NCBI GenBank assembly: GCA_004565275.1
Contig: SDOX01000153.1
Location: 1,709-65,708 of the forward strand
DNA: 64,000 bases
Direction: 5' to 3'
Source of the DNA: Nannochloropsis salina CCMP1776
Lineage: Eukaryota; Sar; Eustigmatophyceae; Eustigmatales; Monodopsidaceae
Shown: positions 11,306-22,810 of the stretch, in pieces
Numbering within the stretch: position 1 is the first letter of the stretch
Layout of the letters: every line of letters begins with the position of its first letter
Program-made: the position numbers and the translations under genes
Notes under the pieces: generated by a model
Database searches by the model: none
What the model was told of the DNA's origin: nothing
Seen by the model: the letters and a program-made list of their open reading frames with translations, nothing else

Positions 11306-11422
11306 GAAGCGGCCACCTCAACGTGGAATACGCCGGAACCCGTCCGCTCTCCGAAGCTAAGCGCGTTCGAGTCCCAATAGTACTGCCGTGGGTGACCAGG
11401 CTGGAAGGTGGGATGTCGCTTC
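11306..11422 (+). rRNA. 5S ribosomal RNA
   Basis: About 117 bases with the universal 5S features: a closing helix between GAAGCGGC (5') and GTCGCTTC (3'), the loop A/box A segment CTCCGAAGCTAAGCGCG and the box C region AGTACTG.CGTGGGTGACC. A T-tract follows directly. It is a single copy here, away from other rRNA genes. Ends are set by the terminal helix and could be off by a few bases. Transcription would be by RNA polymerase III through the internal control region. Confidence 0.93.
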
Positions 11423-11427
11423 TTTTT
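11423..11427 (+). terminator. Pol III T-tract after 5S rRNA
   Basis: A run of five T (part of tctttttctttg) starts immediately after the 3' strand of the closing helix, as expected for RNA polymerase III termination. Confidence 0.75.
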
Positions 11428-13975
11428 CTTTGTTTATACGTGCGATTCTCGTTTGTCCTTTGCTCATGGGTTTGATTGTCCGACTGCTTCGTAGTATTCC
11501 TTTCCCAAAAAACGTACAGCGCAGAGCTCCCTGCATGTCTTGAAATATGCGGCGCTGCCTCTGATTTACATTTGCGTGGGGGATGCGTTTTGGGTTTTTT
11601 GTCGGCCTTATAAATTTGGATGGACCCATGTGGCGCACGAGTTTTTGACATGAAACCCGATGCTTCACTCAGCTCCAAGGGATTTTTCCATAAGCTTGTA
11701 ACCAAAGGTCAGCTACTGCTAACAAGGATGATTTTTATTGGGGTTTGAAAGGATGGCATCCATTTGCATCGCTGCTGTTGCTGGGGGGGGGGGATCGGAA
11801 GAAGTTTCCCTCCCCCCCCTCACTGCGGATCTTATTTCGTTCGGTCTTTATCCATAAGAATATATAATTTCTACCTTAATTTTACCTTAAATTACTTAAA
11901 ACATTGATATATATTTACATAATATAGTAAATAAAGGATTTTATTCATTTTTATAGAATTATAAGGAATTATATAGAAAAAGAAAGAAGATGACCGACTA
12001 TATTTACCGTGGATATCAGGATCGGAATTATCTTTAATGCAGATCTAGAATCTATCACTAAGATGAACCTTGTCAGTCAAATACTTTTATTTTTAAAAAG
12101 GGACGTAAAATATTCTAAGCGTCTCTGTACAATATGTGAAATATATTCTACTTAGCTATTATGTAATGTTTAAGCCGAAGTAAATTACATTTCACCTGAT
12201 AAAATAACTCAGTCCGACGCCAAAAAGCACCCAGGGTACCTACTTTCAATTCGGTTTATTTAGAATTTTTCCTTCCAGGTGTTCTTCGAAATATACGTCG
12301 TTCATCGCTTGATAAAAATCGTTCATTGACCGATTCATCTCCTTCGCGAGAAAATGGATGGCACTACACCCATACAAGTGCATTAATACGAATATGTTCA
12401 TTTGACCACTTTGTTTGGCCCGGGCTGCTCAAAGCGTATCTGGGCCGGTTTTCGTAACACATATATTATGCATCATCAGGGCTCTCGTAGCGCAAATTTC
12501 TACCTATGCACGAGCAGTAACTAACCATTCACAATGGTAAGCCGTTAAATTTCCTTTCTCATTTGGAACCATTGGCTATGCCTGCACAGCGACCTTCACC
12601 ACTTCCCCTTACATTGGGGATTTTCAGTCGCATTTTCTCAGAGCCATCTTCTTCTATGTCCCTCTCTCAAGGGCACGTGGGACAATTTCTTGTCTATCTA
12701 GGCGGGCTGCACTCCATCCAATTGCACAATTTAGAGTCTAGGAGGAGAACAAGGAGGAAAAACGTATCATGAAATTGAAGGTAGTGTGCCCGGCCCCGGA
12801 TGACCCAAAAAAGAGTGACTGGGGTTCGTTCCTGCACGCGTGAAAAGAGCATAGATTTTGCATGTCATTTTCGGTAACAGCCATTCTGGGAGAGAAGAGT
12901 CAGACGTCGGGCGATCGATATAAGTGGATAGATGAACAGAGCGGTAAACTAACGCATATATTCACTATTTTTCCCGACCAATCTCAAATATCTCTTTACT
13001 TTTCCATTTTTCCTTGTGTGATCTTTATTCTTTGTGGCAATATTTCGAATGCAAAGAAGTCCACGATGACCTGCTTTTCCGTTATTTTTGTGATTTTCAA
13101 GCCCAACGTGTGGCGGCGCTTGCCAAGGTACCAATTCATGTCTATGCGCACACCGCCTGTGATGCCCAGCACGAAGAAAGAGAAAGTTCTCCATTTTTTT
13201 TTAAGTCTGGAAGCCGAAGCAGGCATAATAGGCCCAACTCGAGCAAATTGCGACGCTGGAACTTGGCCTGGAATACGGAAGCGGCGGAGAAAAGTGCCTG
13301 GAATAGGGGAATACATCCAAGGATGGCATGACGCGCTGCATGAGGAAAAGATTAGGCGGACATGGACGTGAGTAAATTGAAGGATGAGATGGCAGGATAG
13401 CTGAGGAGAAGATTTCGCGGACCTCTTTTGAAAAAAATTGCAATGCAGAGCGTAGACAAGTTTGGTAGATGGAAAAGTCTCGTACTACGAAAGTATGAAT
13501 GCTCGTGAAAGCATTCACCGCTGCTCCCCATACAAGCCCACTTACTCCTACTTCATGATTGTCTATCCCAGTTTTTTACCAATTTGCGCGACGGTGAACC
13601 TCCATGAAAGGGGAGACAGCATCGCAAGGCGGGGGAAAGGGCAAAATGAGGGAATGAATCGGATCGGAACGGATCGGAACGGATCGGATCGGATTTGGCG
13701 GAAGAAGATCGTCAGCCTCCCCGCCCGAACGTCAACAACACCACCCCATCCCTTCTTGAGGGAAACCTGCCCCGATGGTGCGTGAATGATTACCCAATCC
13801 GGGCGCATTTTGATCAGCGTGGGTGAGAAAGACGAGGAAAGAGGGCTAACTCACGGTCTGCGCTGGTCGATGCGATAATAAAAGGGCGCCGACTTGGTTT
13901 TTTAACCTATCGACGTGATGACCGCTAGCCTCGGATGCTTACCACCCTACTTCGCTCCTCCACCCACGCAGAGCC
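11428..13975. other. Gene-poor, partly AT-rich interval
   Basis: No confident gene. 11.85-12.2 kb is strongly AT-rich with no coding look. A 51-residue minus-strand ORF (12401-12246, begins MNIFVLMHLYGCSAIHFLAK) is intact but unsupported. 12862-13371 (+) is an open ATG frame of 169 codons; antisense to it, 13316-12996 (-) reads GGVRIDMNWYLGKRRHTLG, which looks more protein-like. Neither is assigned. Another minus-strand stretch, 13808-13700, reads MRPDWVIIHAPSGQVSLKKG. These minus-strand pieces might be exons of one unrecognised gene. GGGA arrays are absent. Confidence 0.4.
13659..13693. repeat. Short tandem repeat ggatcggaac/ggatc
   Basis: Two exact ggatcggaac units followed by ggatcggatcgga. 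Confidence 0.85.
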
Positions 13976-16900
13976 ATGGAAACAAAAAGGAGGAGACGGA
14001 GACGAAGGAGACGTCCACAGTATGGGGGACTTCCCCTACTCATTCTGTTGCTAGGTAACTACATTGTCCGCTTTTTCAAACCTTTGCTTCGTCTTCCTTT
14101 TGTCCGTTCCTCGCGACGATCTCCTGGCACAAATTAGATGATTACTTACCTCGATGATGTGTCTTTACATACAGGCCTCGGAAGCTCCTCTAAGATTCCC
14201 GCATTGTTTTCCTGTCTCTCGACGCGTGCGTCGACGACAAAGCGGAGAAAAAAGGGTGGGAGGTCGTTCCTGACCCCCTCGTTCCCCCCCACCCTCCCCT
14301 CTTCCTCCTCCTCTTGCTTTTCGTCGTCTTCCACCCAGCCCTTGAACCTGCCACCGACGCCTCCCGATGATCAGGTTATGGCTGCCCCAAATCCTGGAGC
14401 GTCAGTCTCCAGTTCATCCCCGCAAACAGCTTCGGCGTCCCCAAACCGAAGGTTGCATGCCCCGCAGGCCCTGGAATTGGAAGGAGAAGACTCCGAAGGA
14501 GCAGGAAAAGGGCCAAAAAGGCCGAAAAAGACAGCCAAACCGGTGGGGAGCCGGGCCATTACCGCCCTCTTGCACAAGCACGACGGGGACGTGGGGGCCC
14601 TCCTGGACGTGATCGAGACGCACGTGGGCGGGTTCGAGAAACAAAACTGCGCCATGGCCTTCAACCGGTAGGTGGGGGGGGAGGAAGGGATAGGAGGGGG
14701 GGGTCCGGTGGCACTGTGCACGCATCGCACGCAGTGGATGCCCGGGCGGGAAGAGAGGAGGAAGGTGGAGGCCTCCGCCCCCTCCCTTCTCTGCGATGGA
14801 ATCGTAGAGGAGGTAGAGGGATGGAGAGGGAAAGCTGCCAGAGCATAAGGGAATAAGACTAGGGGCAGTGACTAAGACCGACAGGAATGAGAGAGGGACA
14901 CGGCGACTCGTCCCCACCCTCTGCTCCAGCCCTCTTCTTGGAGTACCCTTTTTCCCAACTGCCCAATTTGAAATTTTGAAACGTAACGGTCCCCACGCTC
15001 GCCCCCCGAGATCTTGGCGGGGGACCCATGGCCCTCACACTGGTCGATACCCTTGCTCCTCCCTCCCTCCCCTCTAAGTCTTTATCTTTCCGTCCTCCCC
15101 CCCCACCCTTCTGACTGGCCCCTCCCCAACCCCTCCCTCCCCTCTTCGGCCCAGCCTCGGGAAGGCAGCGTTGGCGAGCCGCCGCCAAAGGCCGACAAGC
15201 CGACATCCCGCGACGCGTCGGCTGGTGGAACGGACGGCCACGGTCCTCCACACGTTCAACGCCGTGGAGCTCGCCAACACCATCAACGGCTTGAGCAAGC
15301 TCGGGGTCCAGCCTGGGGAGGCCTTTGTCGAGGTCGGGAGGGAGGGAGGGAGGGAGGGGTCGACGGAGGCCATGGTAGGGGTGCATGAGCAGAAGAGGGT
15401 GTTGCTGACGGGCGCAATCCCGTACACAGGCATTTTTGGAAACGGTCTCGGCGACCCTCTGGATGTTCCATTCCCAGGTGAGACGGCGTTCCTCTCCGCC
15501 CCCGCCCCTTCCCCTCGCTTCCCTCTCCCCTCCTTCTGAACCCTCCCTCCCTCCCTCCCTTTCCTCCACCTTAGGAGCTCGCCAATCTCCTCAACGGCCT
15601 TGCCTGCCTGCACGTTCGGCCCTCGGACGAGTTGCTCTCCCGCCTCCTCTGCGAGGCTGAAGCCAAACTGGCCACCTTTAAGCCCCAGGTGCCTTTCTCT
15701 CTTCCTCTCTCCCTTCCTTCCCTGTCCTTTCTGTCTTGTTATGCTCTTTTTGCTCCTCCTTCCTTCCCTCCTCCTTCTTGTTCTTCTACCCCCACCTCGG
15801 TCATTGTCCTCCCTGCCGCGCCACATACATGCATGCAAGTTCCACCCATCATCAACCTCGATAATTACCATCTATATTCATACATGTATGCACGACTTGT
15901 GCCTCCATGGCTGACAGGAACTTGCCATGCTCTTGAACGCCCTGGGCAGGCTCATCATCCTGCCTCCAGCGGCCACCAAGGAGAGGGAGGGAGGGCGGGA
16001 GGGAGGGCGGGAGGGAGGGAGGGAGGGAAGGGGGGCCAGGGGGGCCACCTTTAAGATTTCGCGCATTTTTATGGAGAAGGCACGAGTCCTCTTTCAGGGA
16101 AAGGTATGGCGGGGAGCGAGGAGGAAGGGAAGGAGGGAGGGAAGGAAGAAGATGGAAGAGGATCTGTTGTGAGGAGGAAGGGAAGGAGGGAGGGAAGGAA
16201 GAAGATGGAAAAGGATCTGTTGTGAGATCAAGGGAGGGATGGAAGCAGGGAGGAGTCAAGGTTTCCATCCACCAGACCCCCTCAGTCTTGGGGTCGTCCG
16301 ACTTTCGATACCTCCCTCCCTCCCTCTCTCCCTCCCTCCTCCCTTACTCTGTCCCTCCCTTCCTCCTTCCTCCCTCTATCCCTCCCTCCCTTTCTCCTCT
16401 GGGGTACTTAGGTGGATGAGTATACGCCTCAGAATCTCGTGAACGTATTCGGCTCCTTCCCTAAGCTGGGCTACGTCCCTCCTCCTTCATTTTGGGAGGG
16501 AGGGAGGGAGGGAGGGAGTGAGGTCGAGGTTCATAAAATGCCTGTATCCGATGACACCCCAAACAACAGGACCTGTGTTCTGGAAAAGGCTGGATGCGCT
16601 GCTTTTCCCCGCTGGGGCTCGCCCCCCTTCTGACCCTTCTTCGAGGTCCGCTCTCCGGTCTCCTCTCCTATCTCTCCCCCCCTTTTCCCTCCCTCCTTCC
16701 CGACCTCCACTTGCTCTTTCCTCTTCCTACACGCCATCCCTCTTGCCCTCCCACCCTCCCTCCCCCCCTTCTAGACCGCCTCCCTCCTCTGGTCCCCTGG
16801 CCGTCCTCCAATCTCCTCACACTTTCCACCTCGCCCACCACCTCCTACATCACGTCTGTCAACTCCTTCCCCAGGAGAAGACAGGTCTACCCCTCCCTCC

Positions 16901-19212
16901 TTCCTTCCCTTCCTCCCACCCTCCCTCCCTCCCTCCCTTTCTCCCTTCCTCCATCCTTCTTTCCCGTTCTTCCTTCCTTCTGCTCTCCCACTTGTCTGTC
17001 TTCCCAGTTTCCTCTACCCGAGCTTCTTTCTTCCCTCCCACCTTCCCTCCCTCCGTCCCTCCCTCCCTTCCTTCCTCTATTCAGTGCCAGACGACATCCT
17101 CATCCAGCTTCGACAGACTCTCCTTCACTTCCAGGACCTCCAGGTGGGCCTCGAAGGGATGGAGGGAGGGAGGGAAGGAGGGAGGGAAGGAGGTAGGGAA
17201 GACGCTCAACTTCTCTTTCTCGCGCGCTCCAGGCCCGAGGGACCTCGACACCGCCTATCTCCCCTTTCCAAGCGGCTCTAGACAAGATTGTGACGCAGTC
17301 TGCCTCCCACGGTGCGCCCTCCCCCCCGCCCTCCTTCCCTCCCTCCCTCCCTTTCTCCCTCCCGCCCCGCCTCTCAACCTCCCTCCCTCCCTCCCTTCCT
17401 TTTTTTCCTCCTCTAGCCTCACTCAGGGCGCCCACCGTCTCGCAACTTCAAGAGGAGGTGGGAACGGCCTTGGTCAAGATCTTCGGGGAGAACCTGAGGT
17501 AGGTAGGGAGGGAGGAAGGGAGGGAGGGAGGGAGGGAGGGGGCAGGGGGAGGGAAGGATTGAGTGCATATATATAGATATATGTAGCATTGACAGCTCCC
17601 TTGGTATGGATTGACAGGCACGAGGTGAGCGACGACGGAGTCTTCGCCTACGACTTTATGCTGCAAGCCCCCTCCCCGCACGCCCGTGCCACGAGCCCGA
17701 AAAGCCAAGGTGAGGGCTCGGTGTCTTTCCCCTTCCTTTCCTCTTTCCATTTCCATTCCTAGTGCCTCTGTGTAGGGGCGATGCGAGCTGGGCTAAAACA
17801 GAAAGGTTTCCAAGGCTCTCCCTGGCTCCCTCCACCTTCACTCGTCGTCTCTCCCTCCCTATCTCCCTCGTTGTACCTTCACTCGTCTTCTCCCGCTCCT
17901 TATGCCCGCACCCGCGGGAACCTTTGCCTTGCCTGCCTCTCTTTCCTCGAACGTGCTCCCTGACTTCCGATGCGCGCCTAGCAGGGTGGCCATGCTCTTG
18001 CTCTTCCCGAGGATCCCCCCCTCCCTCCCTCCCTCCCTCCCTCCCTCCCTCCCTCTCATTATCCTCTTTTTTCCCCTGAACCCTCTCCAGCCCTTCTCCC
18101 TGTCGTCCTCGAAGTGGACGGCCCCCTCCATTTCCGCCTGAACGACATCCAATGCCCCATGGGCGACACTGCCTTCAAACGCCGCCTCGTCCGCGCACAG
18201 GGTCTCCCCTCCCTCCCTCCCTCCCTCCCTCCCTCCTTCCCTCCCTCCTTTCCATGACTGCTGGAAAAGATGTGAACGATCGAGGGAGTCGCCATCTGCA
18301 GTCATGCCTCTCCGAAGTCTTACATTTTCCTCGTTCCCTCTCCCTCTCTTCCTCCCTCCCGCCCGCCCTCCCCCAGACCCATTCCTACGCTGGTTTGGTT
18401 CCCATCCCGTGGTTCGACTGGCGCCAAGCGACCTCCCTCCTGAAGAAAGGGAGGACCGGACAGAACACGTCCGAGAGGATGCGGGACGTAGAGGGCTACA
18501 TGCGCAAGGCGTTCAGGTGGGGAGGGAGGGAGGGAGGGAAGGAGGGAGGGAGGGGGGCAAGGAGGGAGGGGGGAGGGCGTCAGTCCATGCGTCCTTCAGG
18601 AAACGAGAGGGGAATGTCAGGTCTGGACAAGGGGAGAAGGGGTTGGTGCACGGGGGGGGTCCAAGGGTGAGGAGGAAGGGGAGAAGGAGGAGGGCAAGCG
18701 CGAGGAGGCAGGGAGGAGACGATGGGGGAAGGGAGCCAGGAGGATACATATATTTACAACCCCAACCCTCCCCATTATGTATATGTACATTTTGATATGC
18801 ATATATCCATACATATTCATTCTTCCAGAAAATGGGAAATCGTGCCATACTTGCATGATTGTAGGATAGATGAGGGGCGATGGTCAGCTGTAGGAGAGGA
18901 ATCTGTGAGAGTTAAGGTTACAGTTAGGGCCAAAAAGAGCATTGGCGGACTTCACTGCCCAAACGAGGCAGGAGAGACGTGAACATCTCCACCTCCCAAG
19001 CCTGACACAGGCCCATGTCAGACCCTTCACCTGCCTCCCTCCCTTTTCCTTCATCCTCCCTGACGCAGGGCGGAGGGTCTCTCCATGGAGGACTACCTCC
19101 CTTCTCACGCCAACCGCTCCGTGCCTGCCCCGCCCCCTCCCTCCTTCCCTCCCTCTTCCTCCCCTCCTCTACCGGCGCCCAGAGCCAGGACCCGCCAGAC
19201 GCCGACTACTAA
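13976..19212 (+). CDS. RAP-domain organelle RNA-binding protein (OPR/FASTK-like repeats)
   Basis: Multi-exon gene. Exon 1 (13976-14054) reads MET, nine Arg, then a hydrophobic run PLLILLL; exon 2 (14175-14667)continues GLGSSSKIPALFSC, so an N-terminal signal or transit peptide is likely. Exons 15155-15332, 15430-15477, 15575-15688, 15918-16103 and from 16412 carry helical repeats with the family hallmark ELANTINGLSKLG, ELANLLNGLACL and ELAMLLNALGRL. Further exons are 17085-17143, 17233-17311, 17417-17498 and 17618-17709. The RAP domain is at about 18091-18200 (VVLEVDGPLHFRLND, then PMGDTAFKRR) and 18377-18516 (YAGLVPIPWFDW). The last exons are 19069-19120 and 19183-19212, ending DPPDADY-stop. 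Such proteins act in plastid or mitochondrial RNA processing or translation. Between 16.45 and 17.08 kb the exons are unclear, and the 18.2/18.38 kb junction lacks an in-phase GT donor. If the last intron is not spliced, the frame would continue to 19717. Confidence 0.82.
16118..16223. repeat. 53-bp tandem duplication in a RAP-gene intron
   Basis: Two copies (16118-16170, 16171-16223) of a purine-rich unit beginning gaggaggaagggaaggaggg and ending gatctgttgt, differing at about one base. Confidence 0.9.
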
Positions 19213-19324
19213 AAAAGTCTCCCCGTCTACCCCTGCCTCATCGATACCCCTCCCTCCTTCCCTCCCTGCTATCAATAACCCCCACTCTCTGAGAAAAGTG
19301 ACTTCCGCGACGGGAGTCTCGAAA

Positions 19325-19717
19325 ATGGAAGCTCCAAAAAAGAGGCGTGGACGCCCAGCAAAGAGGAAAATGGACGGAAAGGAGGAAGAAAGCAGAGAGA
19401 GTGGGGGGGAAGCGGGGGGCGGAAGGTCGGGGGAGGGGCAGGAGGGACGAAAGGAAGGAAGACGCAGCCGGAAAAAGGAGGGAAATGGGAAGGAATTCCA
19501 GGATCAGACCGACTTGTCAACTGCCGAAGCGACGGAAGTGGCAGAGGGCTCTCCCAAAGAGAAAAGTGGACGTGCTCGGAGTGGAGCCACCGCTCCAGTG
19601 GAATCGAGGAGAAAGAAATCGAAAGTGCCTCCAGCAATCGCAAAGTCGTCGATGGACGGGAGTGCACGGAACGAGAAGTTTGTTTCGCGATCAGGAGTGA
19701 CGAATGAGAATGGGTAG
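19325..19717 (+). CDS. Putative AT-hook, Lys/Glu-rich protein or extension of the RAP gene
   Basis: An ATG frame of 130 residues begins MEAPKKRRGRPAKRKMDG, which contains an AT-hook core (RGRPAKRK) flanked by basic residues. It is followed by a Glu/Lys/Gly-rich low-complexity tail and the basic patch SRRKKSKVPPAIAKSS. AT-hooks bind the minor groove of AT-rich DNA. The frame is also open leftward and would be the C-terminal tail of the RAP gene if that gene's last intron (19121-19182) were retained. No separate promoter or splice signals settle this. It is unlike its neighbours in having no GGGA array as intron. Confidence 0.4.
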   Translation: MEAPKKRRGRPAKRKMDGKEEESRESGGEAGGGRSGEGQEGRKEGRRSRKKEGNGKEFQDQTDLSTAEATEVAEGSPKEKSGRARSGATAPVESRRKKSKVPPAIAKSSMDGSARNEKFVSRSGVTNENG

Positions 19718-20447
19718 ACCGACGGGGAATACATGCCAAGAGAGAGGAACGCCCCTGAATGTGGGCGGAAGAACGGAGGTCGCAGACGAGAAACAAATTA
19801 TAGAACCATTGTGAAATTAGTTAATGACTAGATGTGAGAATGTTAGCGGCTAATTCATATGGGCTCAACGGGTTTTGATTGATCTGAAAGATTAATATAA
19901 TGCTCTCTTTGGTGACGATATCGCACCTTTACCTTCGAAGCAAAGGGCAGGTAGGACTAGGTGTGATGGTCATACTCCGTCATCGAAAAAGTACACGTGC
20001 GCATGTATATATATTGGAAAAGAACGACCCTGGTTGACCGAGTGAAATGCCTTTTCTTAAATGGTGTTGTCCTTCTCATTTGAAAACGCTTTAAAGTTAA
20101 CCTCCCCTGTCCAAAGTGTAATTTGTTGTAAGGACATTTTGAATGTCGCGTTGAGGTCAGGAATATCCCAAAGCATGAACACGAAAATATCTCCCCACAT
20201 AGAAATTGGAAGATGCGAGTTGCACTTTAGCGCCAGGCTGAGCTTGGTCGTAAACGACTATAAATTTAGCTACCCGCTAATGTAACGCATACCGTTTTAA
20301 ATTGAAGAGGGGTTGACTTCGCACACCGTACCCAAACGGGGGCCTTACGATCCCGTGCTTTCCCTCTTCATTGCTTGTTCTTGGCATATTTTCCCTTCAA
20401 ATCAGCATACATGACGCGTACATTTCCATTTATATTCTCAACAGGTC
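19718..20447. other. Intergenic spacer before glycolate oxidase
   Basis: AT-rich, with no recognisable gene. A plus-strand frame at 20061-20285 has no domain. The sequence just before the glycolate oxidase ATG (tctcaacag, 20435-20444) looks like a 3' splice site, so a 5' UTR exon may lie here. Confidence 0.45.
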
Positions 20448-22810
20448 ATGGGTGACGTGAAAAGGCAGCAGGCTGCGGCAGTGGAGGCTTCTATTCATCA
20501 ACCCCTGGAACGCCTCCTGTCTCTCGACGATGTTCAAGCTGAAGCCCGAAAACGTCTCCCCAAGTAAGTGAGGAAAGTGCGAAGGAGACGAGTGATAGGC
20601 GCGGAGGTTCATGAATCGTGTGCATGGAAGTGCCCGTCTCGGATGTCTGTCATGAACTGACGGTGAATACTATTCCTGTACATGGATGGTGGACTGACAG
20701 GGCCCTCTATGAGTACGTCGCCTCGGGTAGCGACGACGAGCAGACATTGTGGGAGAATCGACAAGGATTCAAGCGCCATCTTCTCTGTCCAAGAGTGGGT
20801 GTAGACGTGTCAAAAGTGGACATGAGGTGAGCATAGCATTTATCCGGAGGGCGAGGTGTTGGCTTTTTTTATTCCATTCGTCGACTGCACGCAGAAGTCC
20901 TCCCCAAAAGCAACGTGTGAAAATTTGATTCACTCATCCTGCATGGTGATATTCATCGACCTGTTCGATGCGGGCTCACTCCGTAAAAACATCGCACCAG
21001 TCTGACCCTCTTCGAAGATACCGCCCACGCCCAGCACGCTTCCCTCCCAATCATGATCTCCCCGGCCGGCGTCCATTGCCTCATGCACCCCGACGGTGAA
21101 ATCGCCACAGTCAGAGCCGCGCAACGTGAGCAGGTCGTCATGGGCGTCTCGCAACACGCCACCACATGCATGGAGGACGTGGCCAAGGCCGCCGTAACCC
21201 TCCCCACGCCCTCCCCCGCGTCCTCCCCCCCGCCCTCCGCCCCTCCCTCCACCCCCCTCTGGTACCAACTCTACATCCTCCGCGACCGGTCTCTCACCTT
21301 GTCCTTGGTCCGACGCGCCGAGTCCTCCGGGTATCAAGCCTTGATCCTGACGGTCGACTCCCCCGTCTTTGGCTTTCGGGAAGCTGACTGGCGGAATGGG
21401 TTTGCGGGCTTGCCGGAAGGGATGATTTTAGCCAATTACCCTACAAAACGCGCGTATGATGACAGAATGAAGGGGGGCTGGGACCAGAATTCTGAAGGTA
21501 CGCGAAAGTATGCAGAGAGGCCCTAAGGGATGGCCCCATGCTCAGTTCCCTTGTCTGTCTCTTTTTCCTTGAAGCCTTGCTGGACCGAAGCAGCAGCTTC
21601 GAGAGAGACTTGCCCTGGCTGTGTTCGGTGACTTCCTTGCCTGTGGTTGTCAAGGGAATCGTCGCGCCCGAGGACGCGGTCGCGGCGGCCGAAGCCGGTG
21701 AGTAGGGGTTAGGGTTAGGGTTAGGGTTAGGTTTAGGGTTAGGTTGCTTTAAGTGACGCGGCTATGCGTTTGAAAAGGCGCCAGCAGAAACTTGAAAAGG
21801 TGGAGGTCGGGGACAACGAGGGGGGCGGGGAGGGTGTCGAGGGGGTGAGGCTGCTGTCGACGTGCAGGCGGGTAAAGCCTTACGGTCGAGTACGCTGCGT
21901 GCTCCTCCTGTTCCCCATCAACCCCAGGCTGCCACGGCATCATTGTCAGCAACCACGGCGGCCGACAATTGGACTCCTGCATCTCGTCCATCGAAGCCCT
22001 ACCCGACATTGCCGAGGCCCTGCGCCAGAAAGGCTTTCTTCTCGACGCGGACCGCCGGGCGCAAAGACCTCGCGCGCGCTTGGCGGGATCTCAAAGGGGT
22101 AGGGCCGTGTGTGTCGGTGCCTGGTCACGACGTGGGCTCTTTGTTGCTGTGTGTGTGTGTCATGTTCGATGTATGCTAGGAGGCGTCTCTGTTGGGTGAA
22201 GAAAGGATGATGAGTGTGCACGGAGACGCCCCGCGGGAGGGGCTGAAGGCTTTGGGTTTCGGGTGGGCGTTAGGGTTGGGAAGAGGTTGGAGGTCGGGAG
22301 GAAGACTCGCGTCGGGGTAAGGAGTCTGACCGTATCCTCAGCCTTTTATTCCGGTTTTCTCTCTTGATTTAGCCTGGCTCCCTCAAGCCTTTTCCTCCTC
22401 CTTCTCCTCGCTATACCCCAGCGTGTCTGTCCCCCCACCCCTTCTGCCGCCATCCCCCCGTCCTTCGGTCTCAGCGCCCTCCATCTTTCTTCCCTCCCTA
22501 TGTCCTCTCCCCCCACCCCTATTCCATCATTCCCTTAGTGGTCTCCCTCTTCCTCGACAGCGGCGTCAGGCGAGGCACCGACGTTCTGAAGGCCATGGCC
22601 TTGGGAGCAACCGCGGTCCTCTTGGGCAAACCCATCTTCTTCGGGCTGGCGGTGGGAGGGGAGGAGGGCGTGCGGCGGGTGGTGGAGATCCTTCGGAGGG
22701 AAACGGAGGTGGCCATGATTTTGTGCGGCTGCTCGGACTTGGGCAAGGTGGGGAGGGGGCTGGTAAGGGAGGGCGGCCGGGGGAGCTATATCCGGCCTAG
22801 TAGATTGTGA
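20448..22810 (+). CDS. FMN-dependent glycolate oxidase / (S)-2-hydroxy-acid oxidase, peroxisomal
   Basis: Six exons join in phase: 20448-20563, 20701-20826, 21001-21497, 21575-21697, 21928-22098 and 22539-22810. Family landmarks in order: [81 protein letters not shown] (FMN-binding Lys); [12 protein letters not shown] (catalytic His and substrate Arg); [32 protein letters not shown]. The protein ends PSRL-stop, and SRL is a type 1 peroxisomal targeting signal, so photorespiratory glycolate oxidation producing glyoxylate and H2O2 is the likely role; lactate oxidase activity cannot be excluded. Oddities: a Pro/Ser-rich insert ([17 protein letters not shown]) before WYQLY with no possible AG acceptor, an Arg-rich insert of about 20 residues before VVSLFLDSG, and Asp-Ser-Gly in place of the usual Asp-Gly-Gly. 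Intron 4 holds TTAGGG repeats. Confidence 0.93.
21704..21745. repeat. Interstitial telomere-like repeat (TTAGGG)n
   Basis: About six mostly perfect ttaggg units directly after the donor of intron 4 of the glycolate oxidase gene. Confidence 0.95.

Noticed and set aside
12862-13371. Plus-strand ORF of 169 codons
   Set aside because: Composition looks like the complement of a more protein-like minus-strand frame; no domain, signal or splice context supports it.
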